64,000 nucleotides of DNA, taken from the NCBI GenBank assembly GCA_965214035.1, contig OZ243932.1:186001-250000 (forward strand). The letters are read 5' to 3'. Below the pieces are notes generated by a model. That model did not search any database and had not been told where the DNA came from. It saw nothing but the letters and a program-made list of their open reading frames with translations. Each line of letters starts with the position of its first letter. The stretch's first letter is position 1. Shown here piece after piece: positions 8,578 through 19,800 of this stretch. Source of the stretch: JAJDYQ01 sp965214035. Its GTDB lineage: Bacteria > Pseudomonadota > Gammaproteobacteria > JAJDYQ01. The position numbers and the translations under genes were made by a program.

Positions 8578-9929
8578 TGGAAATCATACAGAGCATTATC
8601 TTTTTTATCTTGGCCATTGGCATTCTGGTAACGGTCCATGAATTTGGTCATTTCTGGGTAGCGCGTCGGCTGGGAGTGAAGGTACTGAGATTTTCAATCG
8701 GTTTTGGCAAGCCCCTTTTGATGCGCAAAGCCGGCGATGGTACCGAATATACACTGGCGGCAATACCTCTGGGTGGTTATGTTCGGATGCTGGGTGAGCA
8801 GGATGATGAAATTAACGAAACCAACCGGCACCAGGCCTTTAACCACAAACCGCTGATCGTGAGAACAGCGATAGTATCTGCGGGTCCGCTGCTGAACTTC
8901 ATTTTCGCCATTATGGCCTACTGGCTGATTTACACCGTGGGCCTGCCTGGACAGATTGCCATGATTGGAGAAATAACCGGAGACTCCATTGCGGCCCAGG
9001 CTGGTATGAAGGCCAACGAACAGATTGTTCGGGTCAACGACACGCAGACCCCCGACTGGGCAACGACAAACGATGCGCTGCTGAAAGCTGTGATAGCGGA
9101 CGCCGGGCTGGATATTCATACCCGGACTGATTCGGGTGGCTTGCGTCGTTACCGGCTATCCCTGACAGATCGAGCCGGGCTAATCAATGATAACGGACTT
9201 ATGAGCAATCTGGGTCTGAAACCCTGGAGGCCACCTGTATGGATAGGCGAAGTTACTGTGGGAGGCCCGGCGCACAAAGCGGGGCTGCAACAGGGAGATT
9301 TAATTATCAGTGCGGACGGACAGGAAATTCACAACTGGACCCAATGGGTCAGATATATCAGCGAAAGGCCGGGCAGGCCCATTCACATTATTGCCGAGCG
9401 GCATACCGGACAAAAAGAACTGACAGTGATACCGGAGCGAGTGCATACTGATGGCAGAGACACAGGGAGGATTGGCGTACGCGGTCATATTCCTGAAGAA
9501 ATTCGCCGTCGCCACTATGTAGAAGTTTCATACAATCCACTGGTGGCTGTTGCCGAAGCGGTTGAACAGACATGGGATCTGTCTATACTCATGATCAGGA
9601 TGCTGGGGCGCATGATAGTGGGCGAAGCATCCTACAAAAACATCAGTGGCCCCATAACAATAGCCCATTATGCGGGTCTAACTGCCGAACTGGGGTGGTT
9701 GGAGTATGTACGCTTTCTGGCTCTCATCAGCATCAGCCTGGGCGTACTGAATTTATTGCCCATACCCATGCTGGACGGAGGACATTTACTCTATTACGCT
9801 ATAGAATCGGTCCGGGGCAGGCCACTGTCCGATGAAGCCATGGCGACCGGACAGCAAATCGGGCTGATATTTTTGATCCTGATCATGGGGTTGGCGTTTT
9901 ATAACGACTTTGGTCGGCTGCTTGGTTGA
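8577..9929 (+). CDS. rseP: Site-2 protease RseP (intramembrane zinc metalloprotease)
   Basis: Cleaves anti-sigma factors such as RseA within the membrane, driving the sigma-E envelope stress response, and clears remnant signal peptides. The 450-residue protein has the catalytic HEFGH (H21, E22, H25) in the first transmembrane helix and two periplasmic PDZ domains. The second PDZ lies around residues 215-300, with GGPAHKAGLQQGD. The LLPIPMLDGGHLLYY motif supplies the third zinc ligand. It is coupled to dxr (TAATG) and sits before bamA, as in relatives. Confidence 0.96.
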   Translation: MEIIQSIIFFILAIGILVTVHEFGHFWVARRLGVKVLRFSIGFGKPLLMRKAGDGTEYTLAAIPLGGYVRMLGEQDDEINETNRHQAFNHKPLIVRTAIVSAGPLLNFIFAIMAYWLIYTVGLPGQIAMIGEITGDSIAAQAGMKANEQIVRVNDTQTPDWATTNDALLKAVIADAGLDIHTRTDSGGLRRYRLSLTDRAGLINDNGLMSNLGLKPWRPPVWIGEVTVGGPAHKAGLQQGDLIISADGQEIHNWTQWVRYISERPGRPIHIIAERHTGQKELTVIPERVHTDGRDTGRIGVRGHIPEEIRRRHYVEVSYNPLVAVAEAVEQTWDLSILMIRMLGRMIVGEASYKNISGPITIAHYAGLTAELGWLEYVRFLALISISLGVLNLLPIPMLDGGHLLYYAIESVRGRPLSDEAMATGQQIGLIFLILIMGLAFYNDFGRLLG

Positions 9930-9952
9930 AGCCGACATAATGGAAAAAGAAA

Positions 9953-12247
9953 ATGAAATTAACTTGCTATAGATTATTGCTGATTTTTTTCATGGGGTAT
10001 GGCATTGCAGGCCCCGTGCTGGCAGACAGCTTTACGGTGGAAGATATTCGTATTGAAGGCATTCAAAGGATATCTGCCGGCACGGTTTTTAACTACCTCC
10101 CGGTCAGGGTAGGAGAAGAATTTAGCGAATCCCGCTATGCAGAATCGGTTCGTGCCCTGTACGAAAGTGGCTATTTTCAGGACATTCGTCTGGAGCGTCA
10201 GGGCAATGTTCTCATTATAGTTATGGAAGAAAGGCCGGCCATTGCCAGCGTTGAATTTTCTGGCAACAAGGAAATTGGCACTGAAGAACTAAAAGAGGCA
10301 CTGAAAGGTATCGGGCTATCGGAAGGAGAAGTATTCAGGCAGGCCATTCTCGAGACAGTGGAAGACGAGATGCGCCGGCAATACTATGCTAACGGCAAAT
10401 ACTCGGTCAAAATAACCTCCACTGCGACCCCGCTGGAACGTAATCGTGTGTCCATTCAGATTGACATATCGGAAGGCAAGGTGGCCAAAATCAAGGAAAT
10501 CAACATTGTTGGCAACACTGTTTTCGATGATGAAGAACTGCTGGATAAGTTTGAACTATCCATTCCGGCCTGGTACTCACTTTTCTCCAAAGCGGATCAA
10601 TACTCCAAACAAAAACTGTCATCAGATCTTGAGACCCTCAGCTCACACTACCTGGATCGTGGTTATCTGAAATTTAATATAGACTCCACCCAGGTATCCA
10701 TCACGCCGGACAAACAGGACATCTACATCACCATTAACATTACCGAAGGTGGGCAATACAGAGTTTCGGAGATAAAAGTATCCGGCAAGCTGCTGCATGT
10801 TGATGAAAAACTGATCAAGGCCGTCAAGGTTAGAGATGGAGATATATTTTCCCGACGGTTGATTGTTGAAAGCACAGACAGCCTGACCGAACTGATGGCC
10901 AATGACGGCTATGCGTTTGCCAACATTAACGCCATTCCAGAGGTCAACGAAGAAGACAATACGGTTTCACTGACCTTTTTTGTTGATCCGGGGCGGCGGA
11001 TATACGTCAGGCGCATCAATGTTTCCGGCAACTCCAAAACACAGGACGAAGTTGTCCGTCGAGAACTTCGCCAGATCGAAAATGCCTGGATGTCCACTGA
11101 AAATATTGAAAAATCAACCACACGTCTGGAACGGCTTGGATACTTTAGTCAAGTCAATGTTGAAACCCCCTCGGTGCCGGGCAACCCTGATCAGGTTGAT
11201 GTGAACTACTCTGTTGCCGAGCAGCCATCCGGGTCACTGACAGCGGGTGTTGGATACTCACAATCGCAGGGACTGCTGCTCAGCACATCCGTTACCCAGA
11301 ACAACTTTCTGGGTTCAGGAAAGCGGTTTGGTTTCAACATCAGCACCCGTGATGCCGATACAGCTTACGGACTCAACTACAACAACCCCTACTATACGGC
11401 TGACGGAGTGAGTCGTGGCTTCAACATAGCACTAAAAGAGCGGAATGCGGAAGCACTGGGGACATCCGACTACACGACCGACCAGCTTTTGATGAGAGTG
11501 AACTATGGGATTCCGGTTTCCGAGACAAACACCATATTTGCCGGTTTCGGATATGAACGTCTTGATCTGGAACCGGCCGGTGGGGCACCGAGTGAAATAC
11601 GGGATTTTGCTGCTGAACACGGTGAGAGATACCAAAATCTGGTGGCGATTGCGAGCTGGGTCAACGACAAACGCAACCGGGCTGCGCTACTGGCTGATCG
11701 GGGTAACTATAACCTGATCAGCGGTGAATTTACATTCCCCGGCAGTGGTCTGGAGTACTACAGACTGACCTACCGCCACCAGACCTACATCCCCCTGTCA
11801 GATCACACCACCCTGCTGCTGAACGGCGAACTGGGCTTTGGGGATGGTTATGGGGAACTGGACGACCTGCCATTCCTCGAACATTTCTACGCTGGTGGAA
11901 TTTCCTCGGTGCGTGGTTTCAGGGACAACACCCTGGGGCCAAGAGACTCCCAGGGAGAACCTTTTGGTGGTGATTTCAGAGTAATTGGCAACATCGAATT
12001 TTTAATGCCGATGCCATTTATTGAAGAAGGTGACAGGGCCTGGCGATTTGCCCCATTTATAGACATGGGAAATGTATTTGCAAGCCCTGGTGATTTCGAG
12101 ACAAGTGAAATGCGTTACTCGGCTGGTATCGGTATGCGCTGGTTATCGCCGATAGGGCCATTGAAAATCAGTTTTGCGCGCCCGTTGAATGATGAGCGCG
12201 GTGATGAGCTTCAGAGGTTCCAGTTTACCTTTGGGGCAACCTATTAA
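9953..12247 (+). CDS. bamA: Outer-membrane protein assembly factor BamA
   Basis: Essential outer-membrane protein that inserts beta-barrel proteins. An N-terminal signal peptide (hydrophobic residues about 8-24, ending PVLA) leads to ADSFTVEDIRIEGIQRIS, the start of the first of five POTRA domains (to about residue 430). The 16-strand barrel follows, with the conserved VRGF motif at residues 653-656 (SSVRGFRDNTLGP) and a C-terminal aromatic residue (FTFGATY). The length of 764 is close to the family norm. It would fold the autotransporter barrel encoded at 24305-36937. Confidence 0.97.
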   Translation: MKLTCYRLLLIFFMGYGIAGPVLADSFTVEDIRIEGIQRISAGTVFNYLPVRVGEEFSESRYAESVRALYESGYFQDIRLERQGNVLIIVMEERPAIASVEFSGNKEIGTEELKEALKGIGLSEGEVFRQAILETVEDEMRRQYYANGKYSVKITSTATPLERNRVSIQIDISEGKVAKIKEINIVGNTVFDDEELLDKFELSIPAWYSLFSKADQYSKQKLSSDLETLSSHYLDRGYLKFNIDSTQVSITPDKQDIYITINITEGGQYRVSEIKVSGKLLHVDEKLIKAVKVRDGDIFSRRLIVESTDSLTELMANDGYAFANINAIPEVNEEDNTVSLTFFVDPGRRIYVRRINVSGNSKTQDEVVRRELRQIENAWMSTENIEKSTTRLERLGYFSQVNVETPSVPGNPDQVDVNYSVAEQPSGSLTAGVGYSQSQGLLLSTSVTQNNFLGSGKRFGFNISTRDADTAYGLNYNNPYYTADGVSRGFNIALKERNAEALGTSDYTTDQLLMRVNYGIPVSETNTIFAGFGYERLDLEPAGGAPSEIRDFAAEHGERYQNLVAIASWVNDKRNRAALLADRGNYNLISGEFTFPGSGLEYYRLTYRHQTYIPLSDHTTLLLNGELGFGDGYGELDDLPFLEHFYAGGISSVRGFRDNTLGPRDSQGEPFGGDFRVIGNIEFLMPMPFIEEGDRAWRFAPFIDMGNVFASPGDFETSEMRYSAGIGMRWLSPIGPLKISFARPLNDERGDELQRFQFTFGATY

Positions 12248-12270
12248 AATTTACATACATGAGGTGTATT

Positions 12271-12801
12271 GTGTTTAATATGTATATTAAAGCGGCTTTT
12301 GCCATTATCCTGTTTTGTCTGCATACAGTAACGGCCAGTGCCGAGGGATCGAAAATTGGTTTTGTCAATCCGGTTGACCTGTTGGACAAGGCACCGCAGA
12401 CAATGGCGGCCAAAGAAAAAGTCGAGCGCGAATTTAAGGAACGGGATAATGAACTGGTGGAAAAACAGAAAGATCTGCGTCGTGAAGAAGAAAGGCTGAA
12501 ACGGGATAGTAGCACCATGTCAGACGAAGCCCGTAAAAGACTTGAGGTAGATATTTCCAGGATAAGGCGTGAGCTGAAGCGAGATCTTGACGACTTTCGC
12601 GAAGACTTTTCACTGGCGCGTAACCGTGAAATGTCGAAACTGCAACAACAGATCAATGAAGCCATTGTCAAACTGGCAAAAGACGAAAAATTTGATCTTA
12701 TAGTGGGAGACTCTGTTGTATATGCGAGCGAACGAATAGACATTACAGAACGGGTTTTGGAAGTCCTTCGTGAAAAATTCAAAGAAAGCGCGGGGCAATA
12801 A
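12271..12801 (+). CDS. skp: Periplasmic chaperone Skp/OmpH
   Basis: Skp holds unfolded outer-membrane proteins in the periplasm for BamA. The protein has a signal peptide (hydrophobic run ending TASA), a KIGFVNPVDLLDKAP beta segment, and a long charged alpha-helical stretch with heptad character (about residues 45-130) that forms the tentacles. The GTG at 12271 is preferred because GAGGTG lies just upstream at the right distance. The frame also opens at ATG 12259 (180 residues), which has no ribosome site, and ATG 12280 is a third choice. It sits between bamA and lpxD, as usual. Confidence 0.9.
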   Translation: MFNMYIKAAFAIILFCLHTVTASAEGSKIGFVNPVDLLDKAPQTMAAKEKVEREFKERDNELVEKQKDLRREEERLKRDSSTMSDEARKRLEVDISRIRRELKRDLDDFREDFSLARNREMSKLQQQINEAIVKLAKDEKFDLIVGDSVVYASERIDITERVLEVLREKFKESAGQ

Positions 12802-12844
12802 CCACGGCAACCTGTTTTTTAACAGCCGGCCTGCAGAGTGAGCC

Positions 12845-13876
12845 ATGGCCTGTCTTCTTGGAGAACTGGCAGAATATGCCGGCTGCCGACTAAAGGGCAG
12901 CCCGTCAATAGAGATCGACAGAGTTTGCACCCTGCATGATGGCAGGACCGGGGGGATTACCTTTCTGGCCAATCGCAAATACGCCCGCCACCTGTCAACA
13001 ACCACCGCATCGGCGGTGATACTTCGATCAGAAGACGTATCGTCATGCCCCGTTGCGGCCCTGATACATGACAACCCGTATGCCTGCTATGCGCGGATAG
13101 CCGGATACATTGAACGCCACGACACCGGACAGGCACCTGCCGGCGGCATACACGCGACGGCCGTGATTCATGGCACGGCAAAGATAGGAAAAGGAGTCAC
13201 CCTGGGAGCGGGAGTAGTCATTGGTGCCAACGCCTCTATTGGTGATCACTCCGGTATCGGGTCGGGCTGTGTCATATCCGACGATGTATTGATTGGTGAA
13301 AATGCCTGTTTGCATTCCAATATAACGATATACAAACAATGTACGGTTGGGCCCAATGCGCTCATTCATGCGGGAGTGGTTATCGGGGCAGACGGCTTTG
13401 GTCAGGTGCAGGACAAAGGCGAATGGATAAAAGTTCCTCAACTGGGTCGCGTTACGATTGGCAACAATGTTGAAATAGGGGCGAACACAACGATAGACAG
13501 AGGAGCGATAGAAGACACCGTCATTGGAGATGGAGTCAAGCTGGATAACCAGATACAGGTTGGACACAATGTACGGATAGGTGACCACACTGCCATTGCC
13601 GGATGCACAGGTATTGCGGGCAGTGCTGAAATTGGATGCCGCTGTACGATAGGCGGAATGGTCGTCATTTTAGGGCACCTGAAAATTGCGGATGATGTTC
13701 ATATTACAGCCCAGTCCATGGTGACCAAATCAATCAAGGCAGCCGGTGTGTACTCATCATCCACGCCACTGCAAACAAATACCAGATGGAAGAGAAACTA
13801 TGCCCGACTATCACAACTGGATGACATGGCCAGACGGCTGAAAGAGCTGGAACGACAGCTAAAGGCCGGGGGCTGA
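12845..13876 (+). CDS. lpxD: UDP-3-O-(3-hydroxyacyl)glucosamine N-acyltransferase
   Basis: Third step of lipid A synthesis: N-acylation of UDP-3-O-acylglucosamine from acyl-ACP. The 343 residues comprise an N-terminal uridine-binding domain (to about residue 100), a left-handed beta-helix of hexapeptide repeats (VIHGTAKIGKGVTLGAGVVIG and onward), and a C-terminal helix. The likely catalytic His is H241 in QIQVGHNVRIG. The first four Lpx/Fab genes are contiguous with no promoter gap. Confidence 0.96.
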   Translation: MACLLGELAEYAGCRLKGSPSIEIDRVCTLHDGRTGGITFLANRKYARHLSTTTASAVILRSEDVSSCPVAALIHDNPYACYARIAGYIERHDTGQAPAGGIHATAVIHGTAKIGKGVTLGAGVVIGANASIGDHSGIGSGCVISDDVLIGENACLHSNITIYKQCTVGPNALIHAGVVIGADGFGQVQDKGEWIKVPQLGRVTIGNNVEIGANTTIDRGAIEDTVIGDGVKLDNQIQVGHNVRIGDHTAIAGCTGIAGSAEIGCRCTIGGMVVILGHLKIADDVHITAQSMVTKSIKAAGVYSSSTPLQTNTRWKRNYARLSQLDDMARRLKELERQLKAGG

Positions 13877-13907
13877 ACATAGCATTGAAGTATGGAGAAC
13901 GACACAA

Positions 13908-14345
13908 ATGAGTGCAATGAACATTAAGGAAATTCAATCACTGCTGCCGCACCGGTATCCGTTTTTGATGATTGATCGGGTAATTGAACTGCTGCCGGGC
14001 AAAACGATCACAGCCATTAAAAACATAACCGTCAACGAGCCCCAGTTTACCGGACACTTTCCACGGCAACCCATCATGCCGGGAGTGCTGATGATAGAAG
14101 CGATGGCGCAGGCGGCGAGTCTGCTGGTCTTCAAATCGGAGGACATACAGATTGCAGACGGAGCCACCTACTATCTGGTCGGGGTTGATAAAGCCAGATT
14201 CAAGCGACCGGTAGTACCGGGTGACCAACTGCGTATAGAAGTCGAACTACTGAAAACCAGACGCGGCATCTATTTTTTCGATGGCAAAAGTTATGTTGAA
14301 GGACAACCGGCAGTGAGTGTTGAACTGATGTGTACTGTCAAATAG
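13908..14345 (+). CDS. fabZ: 3-hydroxyacyl-[acyl-carrier-protein] dehydratase FabZ
   Basis: Hot-dog-fold enzyme that dehydrates 3-hydroxyacyl-ACP in fatty acid elongation and competes with LpxA/LpxD for that substrate. The 145 residues contain the active-site GHFPRQPIMPGVLMIEAMAQ, with H50 and E64. The LLPHRYPFLMIDRV opening is typical. It lies between lpxD and lpxA, the conserved order that ties fatty acid and lipid A synthesis together. Confidence 0.97.
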   Translation: MSAMNIKEIQSLLPHRYPFLMIDRVIELLPGKTITAIKNITVNEPQFTGHFPRQPIMPGVLMIEAMAQAASLLVFKSEDIQIADGATYYLVGVDKARFKRPVVPGDQLRIEVELLKTRRGIYFFDGKSYVEGQPAVSVELMCTVK

Positions 14346-14356
14346 CGGAAGCAGCC

Positions 14357-15127
14357 ATGATTGATCCACAAGCCATCGTCGATCCTCATGCAGAGATAGC
14401 GGCCGATGTAGAAATCGGAGCTTTTACAATCATTGGTCGCGACGTGGAAATTGACTCTGGCACCTGGATTGGGCCCCATGTTGTGATTAACGGTCCGACC
14501 CGGATCGGCAAAGACAACAAAATCTACCAGTTCAGTTCACTGGGCGATGCGCCACAGGACAAAAAATACGCAGGTGAACCGACCGGCGTGACGATTGGTG
14601 AACGCAATGTGATACGTGAATACTGCACACTGAACCGTGGTACCGTGCAGGACAATGGACTGACCAGCATAGGCAATGACAATTGGATCATGGCCTATGT
14701 ACATCTGGCCCATGACTGCCGCATTGGCAGCGACACCATATTCGCCAACGGAGCATCGCTGGCGGGGCACGTACAGATTGAAGACAAAGTCATACTGGGA
14801 GCTTTTACGATTATCCACCAATTTTGCAGAGTGGGTTATCACGCCTTTACCGGTATGGGCAGCGTCATCAAAAGCGACGTTCCCCCCTACATCATGCTGG
14901 ACGGCAACCCGGCCGGGCCACATGGAGTGAACACAGAAGGGCTCAAGCGCACCGGCTATACGGTACAACAGATACAAGCGATCCGGCGCGCCTACAAACT
15001 GATATACAAATCCGGTTTGCGGCTTCGAGAAGCGATAGAACAACTGGATACCATGGCGCAACAACACGAAGAAATAAAGCGGCTGCCCGGATTTTTGCGC
15101 CTGTGCGAGCGCGGCATTATTCGCTGA
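14357..15127 (+). CDS. lpxA: UDP-N-acetylglucosamine O-acyltransferase
   Basis: First step of lipid A synthesis. The 256-residue protein is a left-handed beta-helix of hexapeptide repeats followed by a C-terminal helical domain. The catalytic His is H119 in VHLAHDCRIG, and the HQFCRVG segment matches the family. The ATG at 14357 is chosen because MIDPQAIVDPHAEI aligns with LpxA N-termini; the frame opens nine codons earlier with no homology. It starts 11 bases after fabZ. Confidence 0.96.
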   Translation: MIDPQAIVDPHAEIAADVEIGAFTIIGRDVEIDSGTWIGPHVVINGPTRIGKDNKIYQFSSLGDAPQDKKYAGEPTGVTIGERNVIREYCTLNRGTVQDNGLTSIGNDNWIMAYVHLAHDCRIGSDTIFANGASLAGHVQIEDKVILGAFTIIHQFCRVGYHAFTGMGSVIKSDVPPYIMLDGNPAGPHGVNTEGLKRTGYTVQQIQAIRRAYKLIYKSGLRLREAIEQLDTMAQQHEEIKRLPGFLRLCERGIIR

Positions 15128-15132
15128 CATCC

Positions 15133-16269
15133 ATGGTCACGATTGCCATTGTTGCAGGTGAAATATCAGGTGACTACCTGGCGGCGGGGCTGATAAAAGC
15201 CGTCCGGCGACGCATACCGGGCGTAAAATTCATTGGCATAGCCGGGCCGCGTATGACCGAAGCGGGCTGTGAAGCACACTATGCACAATGCCGGCTGGCG
15301 GTTATGGGATTTACCGAAGCACTGACCAGACTCCCGGAAATTTACCGCATAAGGCGCAGCCTCCGAAAGTACCTGCTGAACAACCCGCCGCACCTGATGA
15401 TTGGTGTCGATGCGCCCGACTTTAATCTGGAACTGGAGCTCAAACTGAAAGAGCGTGGTATAAAAACCATGCACTACGTCAGCCCCTCAGTCTGGGCGTG
15501 GCGTGCGGAACGCATACACAAGATCAAGCGGGCGGTGGACCGGATGCTGACCCTGTTTCCATTTGAAGCCGGATTTTACCGACAACACCACATCCCGGTT
15601 CGATACGTTGGTCATCCTCTGGCCGATGCCATACCACTGCGACCGGACCGGGTCGAGGCTCAAAAGCAACTGAACCTCCCGCAGGACAAAACCATCATTG
15701 GCATCCTGCCGGGCAGCCGTGTTAAAGAAGTGCAAAAAACAGGTCCGATATTCTGTGCAGCGATTGCCGAACTGCACAAAACGCACCCCGACTGGGAATA
15801 CGCCGTGCCACTGGCGACGCCGCAGATTCGGAACGTATTTGAACAGACAGCCGGCCGACAGATACCCGAAATTCCGCTACACCGTTTTGACAGACAGGCG
15901 CAAAACGTCATGATAGCCTCCGACCTGCTGATGGTAGCCTCTGGCACAGCGACACTGGAAGCCCTGCTATGCAAGCGGCCCATGGTCGCAACGTACAAAA
16001 TGTCCCCCCTCACCTGGTGGTATATAAAGAAAAAGCTGCTTGTGAACCGCTATGCTCTGCCGAACCACCTGTCAGATCAGGACCTTGTGACGGAGCTGTA
16101 TCAGGAAAAAGCCCGACCGCAGGCCATTGCCGATGAAATACAGCGTCTGCATGACTCACCGGCAGAAATAAAGCGGCTCAAGCAGGAATTTACAAAAATA
16201 CACAAACGGCTGCGCTGTGATGCCAGCGAACGTGCTGCGGATGCCGTTATGGAATTGCTTGATGAATAG
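15133..16269 (+). CDS. lpxB: Lipid-A-disaccharide synthase
   Basis: Peripheral inner-membrane GT19 glycosyltransferase that joins UDP-2,3-diacylglucosamine and lipid X. The 378 residues start with IAIVAGEISGDYLAAGLI and contain VDAPDFNLEL, YVSPSVWAWR, LPGSRVKEV and MVASGTATLEALL, all LpxB hallmarks. The ATG at 15133 is five bases after the lpxA stop. The same frame is open further upstream inside lpxA, but that part has no LpxB character. It overlaps rnhB by eight bases. Confidence 0.96.
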   Translation: MVTIAIVAGEISGDYLAAGLIKAVRRRIPGVKFIGIAGPRMTEAGCEAHYAQCRLAVMGFTEALTRLPEIYRIRRSLRKYLLNNPPHLMIGVDAPDFNLELELKLKERGIKTMHYVSPSVWAWRAERIHKIKRAVDRMLTLFPFEAGFYRQHHIPVRYVGHPLADAIPLRPDRVEAQKQLNLPQDKTIIGILPGSRVKEVQKTGPIFCAAIAELHKTHPDWEYAVPLATPQIRNVFEQTAGRQIPEIPLHRFDRQAQNVMIASDLLMVASGTATLEALLCKRPMVATYKMSPLTWWYIKKKLLVNRYALPNHLSDQDLVTELYQEKARPQAIADEIQRLHDSPAEIKRLKQEFTKIHKRLRCDASERAADAVMELLDE

Positions 16270-16870
16270 CACAGGGCAAAGACTGGACATGACGCACGGC
16301 GCGACGCGGATTGCCGGCGTTGACGAAGTAGGGCGCGGGTCACTGGCCGGGCCGGTTATGGCGGCTGCCGTTATACTGCACCCGGACAGACCGGTGGCCG
16401 GACTCAGAGACTCAAAAAAGCTGAGCAGAATGCGCCGCGAACAGATAGACCCACTCATCCGGGAGCGGGCCATGGCATACGCCTTTGGTCGGGCGGAAGT
16501 TGAAGAAATCTCCGACATCAACATCCTGCATGCCAGCATGCTGGCCATGCAACGAGCGATAGAACAACTATCGATCACACCGCAACACGTACTGATTGAC
16601 GGCAATCGGGCACCGCTGATCGCACTGCCGGTGACCACAATCATAAAGGGCGACGACAAAGAAGACAGCATTGCGGCGGCCTCCATCATAGCCAAGGTAC
16701 AACGTGACCGGGAAATGAACGACATACACCGGAGCCACCCGCAGTATGGCTTTAACGAACACAAAGGCTACCCGACCAAACGGCACATCCAGGCCATAAA
16801 AGAGCACGGCATCACCCACCACCACCGACCAACCTACCGTCCAGTGCGCGAAGCCATGCAGAACCGATGA
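16262..16870 (+). CDS. rnhB: Ribonuclease HII
   Basis: Removes RNA from RNA-DNA hybrids and starts excision of misincorporated ribonucleotides. The 202-residue product has the metal-binding GVDEVGRGSLAGPV motif (D and E ligands), the LRDSKKLS segment, the VLIDGNRAP Asp and the DSIAAASIIAKVQRD motif. ATG 16262 overlaps lpxB by eight bases; ATG 16289 is a possible shorter start. It overlaps dnaE by four bases. Confidence 0.95.
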   Translation: MNSTGQRLDMTHGATRIAGVDEVGRGSLAGPVMAAAVILHPDRPVAGLRDSKKLSRMRREQIDPLIRERAMAYAFGRAEVEEISDINILHASMLAMQRAIEQLSITPQHVLIDGNRAPLIALPVTTIIKGDDKEDSIAAASIIAKVQRDREMNDIHRSHPQYGFNEHKGYPTKRHIQAIKEHGITHHHRPTYRPVREAMQNR

Positions 16871-19800
16871 TAAAACCGCAGACATTTGTTCACCTGCATG
16901 TCCACACCGAATACTCACTGGTTGATGGTGTGGTGCGCATCAAGCCACTGATAAAACAATGTGCCGAGGCCGGTATGCCGGCGCTGGCGGTTACCGACCT
17001 GTCCAACATGTTCGCCCTGATCAAATTCTACCGGGCGGCACTGAATGCCGGTATCAAACCCGTAATTGGTGCGGAATGCCTGCTGAATGATGCAGCTCAG
17101 ACAGCCGCTCCGTTCAGAATAGTGCTACTCTGCCAGAACACCCGGGGCTACCATAACCTGGCCGAACTGATCAGCCGGGGATACGTCGAAGGCCAGATTC
17201 GTGGCACACCCACACTGCAAAAAGCATGGCTTGCCACCCATACCGAAGGCCTCATAGCCCTTTCCGGAGGTCGCGAAGGAGACATTGGGCGAGCCCTGCT
17301 GAATGGCAATACAGACGAAGCCGGTCAGCATCTGCGACACTGGAAAGCCCTGTTTCCGGACCGCTTCTATCTTGAAGTCATACGTACCGGGCGACCCGGT
17401 GAAGAACAATACCTGCAAGCATGTATTGATCTGGCGACAGATACCATGACCCCCGTCGTGGCGACCAACGACGTTCGCTTTCTTACGGCGGATGAATTTG
17501 AAGTACACGAAGCGCGCGTCTGCATTGGAGAAGGGCGCATGCTTGACGATCCACGCCGTCATAAAAACTACTCCAGCGAACAATACCTGCGCAATGCGTC
17601 AGAAATGATTGAACTATTCTCCGACCTGCCGGAAGCGATAGAAAACTCCATTGCCATAGCGCGGCGTTGCAACCTGGAACTGACGCTAGGCAAAAACTAC
17701 CTGCCCGGCTTCCCGATACCGGACGGCTTACAGACCGAAGAATACCTGACCCGACAATCAAAATCCGGTCTGCACAGGCGTCTGCAATTTCTACAAGAAG
17801 CCGGTTTGCTGCAACACAAAGAACAGACCTACCATGAACGCCTGCAAACAGAACTGGACGTTATTATTGACATGGGTTTTTCCGGCTACTTTCTGATAGT
17901 AGCGGACTTTATACAATGGTCCAGAGAACACGGCGTACCGGTCGGGCCGGGGCGAGGTTCAGGAGCGGGTTCACTGGTAGCCTACGTTCTGGGCATAACC
18001 GACATAGACCCCATCTACCACGAACTGCTATTCGAGCGATTTCTGAATCCAGAGCGCGTTTCCATGCCGGACTTCGACATTGACTTCTGCATGGACGGAC
18101 GTGATCGCGTGATTGAATACGTATCGAACCGTTACGGCAGCGACAAAGTATCCCAGATCATCACCTACGGCACCATGGCGGCACGGGGAGTAGTACGGGA
18201 TGTGGCGCGTGTACTGGGCTACCCCTACGGAGTAGGCGACAAAATTGCCAGACTGATACCATTTGAAATAGGCATGACCCTGGACAAAGCCCTTGGAGAA
18301 GAGCCCGAACTAAACAGACTCTACAACGAAGACGAAGAAGTTCGCAGCGTTATAGAACTGGCAAAGCCACTGGAAGGACTGACGCGCAACGTCAGCAAAC
18401 ATGCCGGAGGAGTCGTCATAGCACCCACCGCCCTGACCGAATTTACCCCGCTATACTGTGAAGAAGGCGGCGGTCTGGTGACACAACTGGACAAAGACGA
18501 TATAGAAGCCATTGGCTTGGTAAAGTTCGACTTTCTGGGATTAAGAACCCTGACCATCATCGACTGGACGCTGCAAAACATCGTAAAACTGACCGGTGAA
18601 GAAATTGACATCAGCCGCATTGACAGCCAGGACCGGGAAGTCTTCCGGTTACTGAGCACCTGCAACACGGCCGCAGTATTCCAGCTCGAATCACGCGGCA
18701 TGAAAGACCTGATAAAGCGCCTGCAACCGGACTGTTTTGAAGACATAGTCGCCCTGATGGCCCTGTTTCGTCCCGGCCCGCTGCAATCCGGCATGGTGGA
18801 CGACTATATAAACCGCAAACACGGTCGGGCCATTGTTGAATACCCCCACCCCGATCTTGAAACGATACTGAAGCCGACCTACGGCGTCATCCTGTACCAG
18901 GAACAAGTCATGCAGATCGCACAGATACTGGCTGGTTACACCCTGGGAGGAGCCGACATGCTGCGTCGAGCCATGGGCAAAAAGAAACCCGAAGAAATGG
19001 CAGCGCACCGCACCACCTTTATAGAAGGTGCACGGCACAATGATATTGGAGAAAAGCAATCAAACTACATATTTGACCTGATGGAAAAATTTGCCGGCTA
19101 CGGCTTTAACAAATCACACTCGGTTGCCTACGCCCTGCTGTCCTACCAGACTGCCTGGCTCAAGGCCAGACACCCGGCCGCATTCATGGCGGCTGTTTTA
19201 TCAGCGGACATGGAAAACACCGATAAAATACTCAGTCTGGTCAACGAATGCCGTGAAATGGGCCTGCACATCCTCCCGCCGAGCATCAACCAGTCCGACT
19301 ACCCATTCATAGCGAAAGACAAACGCACCATTATCTACGGACTCGGCGCGATCAAGGGAGCGGGAGCAGGAGCGATAGAAAGCATCGTTCAACAACGCAA
19401 CGCCTATGGCACCTACAACGACCTGGCCGACCTGTGTATGCGCTGTGACACATACCGGCTCAACCGTGGCGTGTTACAGGCCATCATACAGGCCGGAGCG
19501 ATAGACTGTCTGGACCCCAATCGGGCCGCGCTGCTACACAACCTGGGAGCGGCCCTGCGGCTGGCCGACCAGCACGAACAAAACACCGAAACCGGACAAA
19601 CCGACCTGTTTGGACTGACTGCCGAACCGCAGCCATCGCAACCGGTAATGACGCCGGACGACGCCCCCGTATGGAGCGAAGAACAACGGCTCAATGCCGA
19701 AAAAGAAGCACTCGGACTATACCTGACAGGCCACCCGATAGAGCACCACGAACAAGACATCGACCAGATGATCACCCACCGTCTGCAAGAAATCAATGCA